Shown in pieces: positions 59,051 to 64,000 of a stretch of DNA of 64,000 nt (the stretch's first letter is position 1; every line of letters begins with the position of its first letter). A program made the position numbers and the translations under genes. The notes beneath the pieces are model-generated. The model was not told the DNA's origin and did no database searches. It was given only the letters and a program-made list of their open reading frames with translations. This DNA comes from Anaeromyces robustus (Eukaryota > Neocallimastigomycota > Neocallimastigomycetes > Neocallimastigales > Neocallimastigaceae). The stretch covers positions 87,501 through 151,500 of the forward strand of contig MCFG01000048.1 in assembly GCA_002104895.1 (NCBI GenBank), in the 5' to 3' direction.

Positions 59051-59751
59051 ATTTATCGTTATTTTTATATATTGTATTTCAATATTATTTTATTTTTTGA
59101 AAGGATTTTATAATAAATATTTATCAATATACAAGTTTAATAACAATAATAAAAATAACAACAACAACGATAACAATTTAGATAATAGATGTAGTTAAAT
59201 ATTTATATTTTTTTTTGCCAATTTTATTTTAACTATAGAATCAAAGAAAAGTGTCGCGAATATTAGTGAATACCAAACCATCTGTACTTAAACAGAAAGT
59301 AGTCTGTAAAGAATATTTTGTCATTATAATTAGGAAGGATTAATAGAAGTTTATGACCCAGCCCAATTTTATTGAAAAGATATACTTAAATTTTCCTTTA
59401 TTTATCTTTAATGTTACACAAATTAAAATTTTTGTATTATCCATAATCCATATATTATATTGTATATATATATTGTATATGTAATATGGAAAATAAATTT
59501 TATAAAAAAACAATAAATTAATTAAATTAAATAAATTTTTAATAATCAACAATAGAAACAATTTAATGCATATGTATTCTTTTTATTTTTTTATTTTTCT
59601 ATAGTAAAAGTTATTTAAATTTAGTTTTAATAAATTATATCAAACTTTATTATAACATATTTTATGTTTATAAAAAAAAAAAAAGAGTTTTTACAAATAT
59701 ATATATATTTATTTATTATTTATTTTTTTGGAATAATAAATTACATACTCA

Positions 59752-59832
59752 TATATTACATTTTAATACATTACATTTTAATACATTACATTTTAATACA
59801 TTACATTTTAATACATTACATTTTAATACATT
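59752..59832. repeat. 15-bp tandem repeat (ATTACATTTTAATAC)
   Basis: Five full units plus a partial one. Because the unit is a multiple of three it stays open on the + strand (I-L-I-H-Y repeats), but nothing else suggests a protein. Confidence 0.85.
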
Positions 59833-60736
59833 TAACAACCAAATATCTAAACCTTTTAGAATTTCTAAATGTATAATTATAATAATTAATTATTAAAATT
59901 AAAAATATTAATATAAAAAAAAATTTTTTAAGATATTAAAAGTTATTATATGGTTTAAGATTAATAAAAAAAAAACTTTTTAGGTATTAATTATTTATTA
60001 TTTATTCATTTTTTTTTTTTTTTTTTTGATGGAGTCTTTATATATAAATGATGTACTATTATTTTATAATAACAACTATAAATGAAAAACGCTTATTTAT
60101 AATAAAATAATAGTAAGTAATTTATATAAAGTATTTTTTATTTATTATAATTGTATATAATAATTGATTTTGAGATAAAATTCTAGATTTGCACATAACT
60201 GCCATAAAAATTTATTCTTTGTTTTTCAACTATATAATTATTAAAATAATAATTATTTATATTTATAAAAAGCCGAGAATTTAAAATATATTTATTTATT
60301 TATTTATAGTAAAATTAAAATTAAAAAATTAAAATTAAAATTTTGTAAAAAAAAAAAAAAAAAAGAGACAAGAATTTTTTTTTTGTGTTCTTTTTATCCT
60401 TTTTTTTTTTAATTTAATGATGAAACATAGAAAAAAAAATTTTATTTTAAATAGATTAAAGAAGGCTAATTTTTTATATAAATATAAAATAATTAAAAAA
60501 AAATAATAGAAAAAAAAACTTTATTAAAAAAGTGAATTTCATTAAGAATAAAAAACAGAAAAATAAATTTTTTTTTATAATGATTATCATTAATTTTGAA
60601 CAAAATAAAAAAATTAAAAATAAAATAAAATAAAATTAAAAATAAAATAAAATAAAATATAAAAAATAATAAAATAAAAAATAAAGATAATAAAATAAAT
60701 TCAAATTCAATTTATTTTATTTTATTTTATATTTAA

Positions 60737-60786
<50 letters not shown>

Positions 60787-61490
60787 TTAAAAAAAAATTT
60801 CTTAGTATTTTAATTTATTTGGAAAAATGTTTCAATGGAAATGTTTCAATGGTTAATATTTTTACCTAAATTAGAAAGTTGTGTTAAAATATCACAAAAA
60901 TTTAAACGTGTTTTATATAATAATTAAAATATAAAATATTTTTTTTTAAAAAAAAAAATAAAGAAAATAAATAAAGAAAAAAATAATAAAATAATAAAAT
61001 AATAAATATAAATATAAAAAAAAAAACATATAGAGTAAAGAAGATAAAAAATTCAGTTTATTAATGATAAATAAATAAATCTAGTAAAAAAGAATATTTA
61101 TTTTTTATTTTAAATAAAAGTTAAAATAGTTAGGATTATTATTTCCATTTTTTTTATATTTATTTATTTATTTAATAGTATAATAATTAATTTAAAATAT
61201 AATATATTTAGATGGCTTTTCTATATATAGTTATGAATTAAAAATAATCATAATAAGAATTGTAATAGGAATAGTAATATATAGTAATAATATGAATAAC
61301 AATAAATAAAGAGAAATCGTTGTTTCGTTCATTCTTTTTTATTTATTTAATCTTTTTATTTATTTATTTATTTTTTTATTTAATAAATTTAATTAATGAA
61401 ACTTTAATATACGTTTATATTCTAATATATATACTAATTTATTATAATTAATACTTGTATGCTGATTTTATTTTTTGAAAAATGTGTTAC

Positions 61491-61494
61491 AAAA

Positions 61495-61557
<63 letters not shown>

Positions 61558-61560
61558 ATA
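61491..61560. repeat. (AAAT)n array
   Basis: About 17 tandem AAAT units; a similar shorter array lies at 60735-60782. Confidence 0.9.
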
Positions 61561-62037
61561 TGTATTAATTAAAAATAAAAAAAAATTTTTTTAATTAAAG
61601 AATTTAATATTTTTTTTAATTATTCTTAAAGTAAAAATCAATAATTAAATTTTAATATACTATTTATATTTATTCTACTTTTTTTTTTCTTTCTTTTTTT
61701 TTTTTTTCTTTCTTTTTTTTTTTTTCTTCTTTAAAAAAAAAAAAAAAAAAAAAAAACATAAAAGAAAAAAATAAAATAAAATAAAATAAAACTTTATTAT
61801 ATTTTAAATTATAAAAAAAGTTTATAAAGTTTTATATAAGTTTATAAAGTTTTATATTAAATAAATATAATGAAATAAGTCTTTTATTTAATAACAAAAT
61901 TACATATATAAAATTTTAAAAACTGCATGTAAAAATAAAAAAACAAGTAAATTTATAAAAAATTCTAAAATAATTAAAAACATAAAATAAAATAAGAAAA
62001 AATAAAAAATAAACACACTGAAAAAATAAAATTTAAA

Positions 62038-62142
62038 TAAAATAAAATAAAATAAAATAAAATAAAATAAAATAAAATAAAATAAAATAAAATAAAATAA
62101 AATAAAATAAAATAAAATAAAATAAAATAAAATAAAATAAAA
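62038..62142. repeat. (AAAAT)n array
   Basis: About 21 tandem AATAA/AAAAT units, upstream of the small membrane-protein gene. Confidence 0.9.
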
Positions 62143-62392
62143 GAATAAAAAAAATATTAAAACGTTATAAAATATTCATAATTTTAAAAAACAAAAATTC
62201 AAAATAAATTAATAAAAAAAATAATAAAAAAAGAAACTAGAAAATATCTAATACTAAACGATAAAATAAAACAAAATAAAAAAAAAGTAGTAAACAATAA
62301 TATAACATTAACATTGGTTAATCAATATTATAAAGTAGCAAATTAAAAAAAGTATTATTTTTTTTTAAAAAAAAAAAAAAACATATAACAAA

Positions 62393-62899
62393 ATGGAAGT
62401 GATAACCAAAAAAGATAAAATTGTCATTTTAATTATAGGTTTTATATATTTGTGCTATGGTATTTTGCTCTATCCATATTTTAAAAATTTTGATTTTGGT
62501 GAACTCTCTAAATATTTTCATTCAAATGAAAATCAAGAATATATTAACAAAGATTTAGATAATAATTATAATTATACCATTACAGATACCAACAATTCTA
62601 TTAATTATCAACCATATGAAGAAAATACATTTAATTATACACAAATAAATGTAAATAAAACCAACTTCAATATTGAAGATAATAATATAAATACCAATAA
62701 CACTAATAAAACTATTTCTAATGATGAAAATTCACAAAATACTGATAATAATCAGCCAATGTGTTCATATATTTGTATAAATTCATTTTACGTTTTTGTA
62801 TTTATTTCATGTATTATACTAACTTATTATTTAAAGAAAGTTATTGTTTCTGCTACAATGATATATAAAATTGATTCAAGAAGGTATATAGTGGTATGA
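62393..62899 (+). CDS. Small two-TM protein with Asn-rich loop, unknown function
   Basis: A single-exon frame of 168 residues. An N-terminal Lys-rich stretch (M-E-V-I-T-K-K-D-K) is followed by TM1 (about 10-30, I-V-I-L-I-I-G-F-I-Y-L-C-Y-G), a polar loop of about 95 residues rich in Asn/Thr with several N-x-T/S sites (N-Y-T, N-K-T, N-T-N-K-T), a C-S-Y-I-C pair, then TM2 (about 131-150, Y-V-F-V-F-I-S-C-I-I-L-T-Y-Y-L) and a short basic tail. The many potential glycosylation sites in the loop suggest a lumenal or extracellular loop with both ends cytosolic. Heterogeneous codons and mixed residues make it more credible than the repeat-derived frames nearby, but no homologue is recognised. It may have further exons. 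Confidence 0.55.
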   Translation: MEVITKKDKIVILIIGFIYLCYGILLYPYFKNFDFGELSKYFHSNENQEYINKDLDNNYNYTITDTNNSINYQPYEENTFNYTQINVNKTNFNIEDNNINTNNTNKTISNDENSQNTDNNQPMCSYICINSFYVFVFISCIILTYYLKKVIVSATMIYKIDSRRYIVV

Positions 62900-63926
62900 A
62901 AGAAAAATATTATATATATTAAGTATAAAATTTATTTTAATTCCATTAATACTTTGATAGTATTAAAGAAATTTTTAAAATAAATTTTATACCTAAGAAC
63001 AAATATATTTTAATATATTTTATAAAAAGTTTTTAATTATAAAATATATATATTATCTATTATATTGATATTATAATATCAATAATAGAAGTTTTTTTTT
63101 TTTCTTTTTTTTTTTTTATTTTCTATTTAATAATTAGAAAATAATATTATACTTAATATTAGTAATATATTAAGAATAAAAAATAAATAAGAAAGTCTTA
63201 GAAATTTGATAATACATTTTGTAATAATAGGTATATTTCATTATAGTATATAATATATATTATACCATTATAAAAGAATATATACTTTTTTTTTTTTTTT
63301 TTAAAAAAAAAAAAAGAAACGTTATATTCAATAATAATACACAAAAGATAGTCTATCTAATGATATATTTAATCATAACAAAAAAAAAAAAAAGATATCG
63401 TTTACTACCAATACTACCAATATTTTCTTATTAAGTTATTATCTTAATTATTTATAGTATTAATATTATTGATATATAAATCTAAAAATATATACATATT
63501 ATATTAGGATTATTTAATAATAATAAAAATAATAATATTAATATTATAAATAATTAATTATTTTTTTTTTTTAAATAAATCCATACATGCTTTAATAAGT
63601 TTTTAACATTGTAGAATAATCATAATATTAAGAATTTTACACACAAAAAAAAAAAAAAAAAATTAAAATAAAAAAATAAAAAAATAATAAAAATTAATAA
63701 AAGAAGTTTATTATAATAACTATAATTCATTTATTCATTTTTTATAGTTAATTTTTTTAAATATATATTATTCGTTCATTCATTTTTCATTTAATTAATT
63801 ATCCATTGTTAATTTTTTTTTTTTATTTTATGAAATTTATCAATAATATAAATACTTATTTGGAAATAATTAAAACAAAAATAATTAAAAATATTAAAAA
63901 AAAAAAAACATTTTAAATATTATTCT

Positions 63927-63967
<41 letters not shown>

Positions 63968-64000
63968 TTATTTAATTAATTAATTAATTATTTATTTATT
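62900..64000. other. Terminal intergenic region
   Basis: A/T homopolymers and TTTA arrays (63925-64000), with a palindromic stretch flanking 62915-62995 (TAAGTATAAAATTTATTTTAA / TAAAATAAATTTTATACCTA) that could form the 3' hairpin of the gene just upstream. No gene seen. Confidence 0.5.

Larger units (their letters stand above)
59051..62392. other. 3.3-kb region without supported genes
   Basis: Includes a less A+T-rich patch at 59240-59360 (GTGTCGCGAATATTAGTGAA, CCCAGCCC), a GTTACACAA motif at 59413-59421, a 15-bp tandem repeat at 59752-59832, a doubled AAATGTTTCAATGG at 60824-60851 followed by a 28-codon coding-like frame (L-P-K-L-E-S-C-V-K-I-S-Q-K-F) to 60927, and long AAAT and AAAAT arrays listed separately. 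The last 250 nt are the A-rich leader of the next gene. Confidence 0.55.

Noticed and set aside
59664-59876. 70-codon frame with I-L-I-H-Y repeats
   Set aside because: Generated by a 15-bp tandem repeat, which stays open because it is a multiple of three; no start context or other protein evidence.
1-64000. Dictyostelium or Plasmodium origin suggested by the A+T content and poly-Asn
   Set aside because: The CotH-dockerin(CBM10)-CBM1 architecture is characteristic of anaerobic gut fungi and not of those groups.

Overview
The window looks like a piece of an anaerobic gut fungus genome (Neocallimastigomycota; genus not resolved). The composition is extremely A+T-rich, intergenic DNA is dominated by A, T, AAT, AAAT and AAAAT runs, and genes have short GT-AG introns. 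The protein architecture is the deciding evidence: CotH kinase-like domains fused to tandem CBM10-type fungal dockerins and small CBM1-like cysteine domains on Thr-rich linkers, the hallmark of secreted fungal cellulosome components.

Left half (1-40.7 kb): four CotH-dockerin-CBM1 genes lie head to tail on the + strand (253-2578, 5' partial; 14294-18427; 21442-24284; 26746-29926). Two paralogous genes follow that lack CotH and consist almost only of dockerin-like modules (32577-34029, 10 modules; 38751-40676, 11 modules plus a C-terminal CBM1-like domain, broken by a frameshift and an in-frame stop). All five genes whose 5' end is visible begin with a 40-46 nt signal-peptide exon ending in a phase-1 intron; the three complete CotH genes share a second, phase-2 intron. 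Interrupting this cluster are an intronless minus-strand six-TM protein (3601-4320) and decayed genes between 6.1 and 8.7 kb.

Right half (40.7-64 kb): a roughly 4.1-4.2 kb unit is present three times in tandem. Each unit carries a gene for an acidic, Cys-rich type I membrane protein I do not recognise (43601-46117; 47706-50233, broken; 51930-54494), preceded by a small conserved coding relic. The first unit carries extra sequence with a GC-richer, hairpin-forming island (about 42.66-43.06 kb). Beyond 54.5 kb there is a G-rich island with an orphan promoter-like sequence, a decayed Cys-rich surface-protein gene (58.5-59.05 kb, minus) and a small two-TM Asn-rich protein gene (62393-62899).

Working model (inference): the left cluster supplies secreted, cellulose-targeted, dockerin-bearing proteins, some with a kinase-like domain that could modify Thr-rich linkers in the complex and some that could act as multivalent adaptors. 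The right cluster is a young, locally duplicated and recombining family of cell-surface proteins. No rRNA, tRNA, CRISPR array or intact transposon was recognised.
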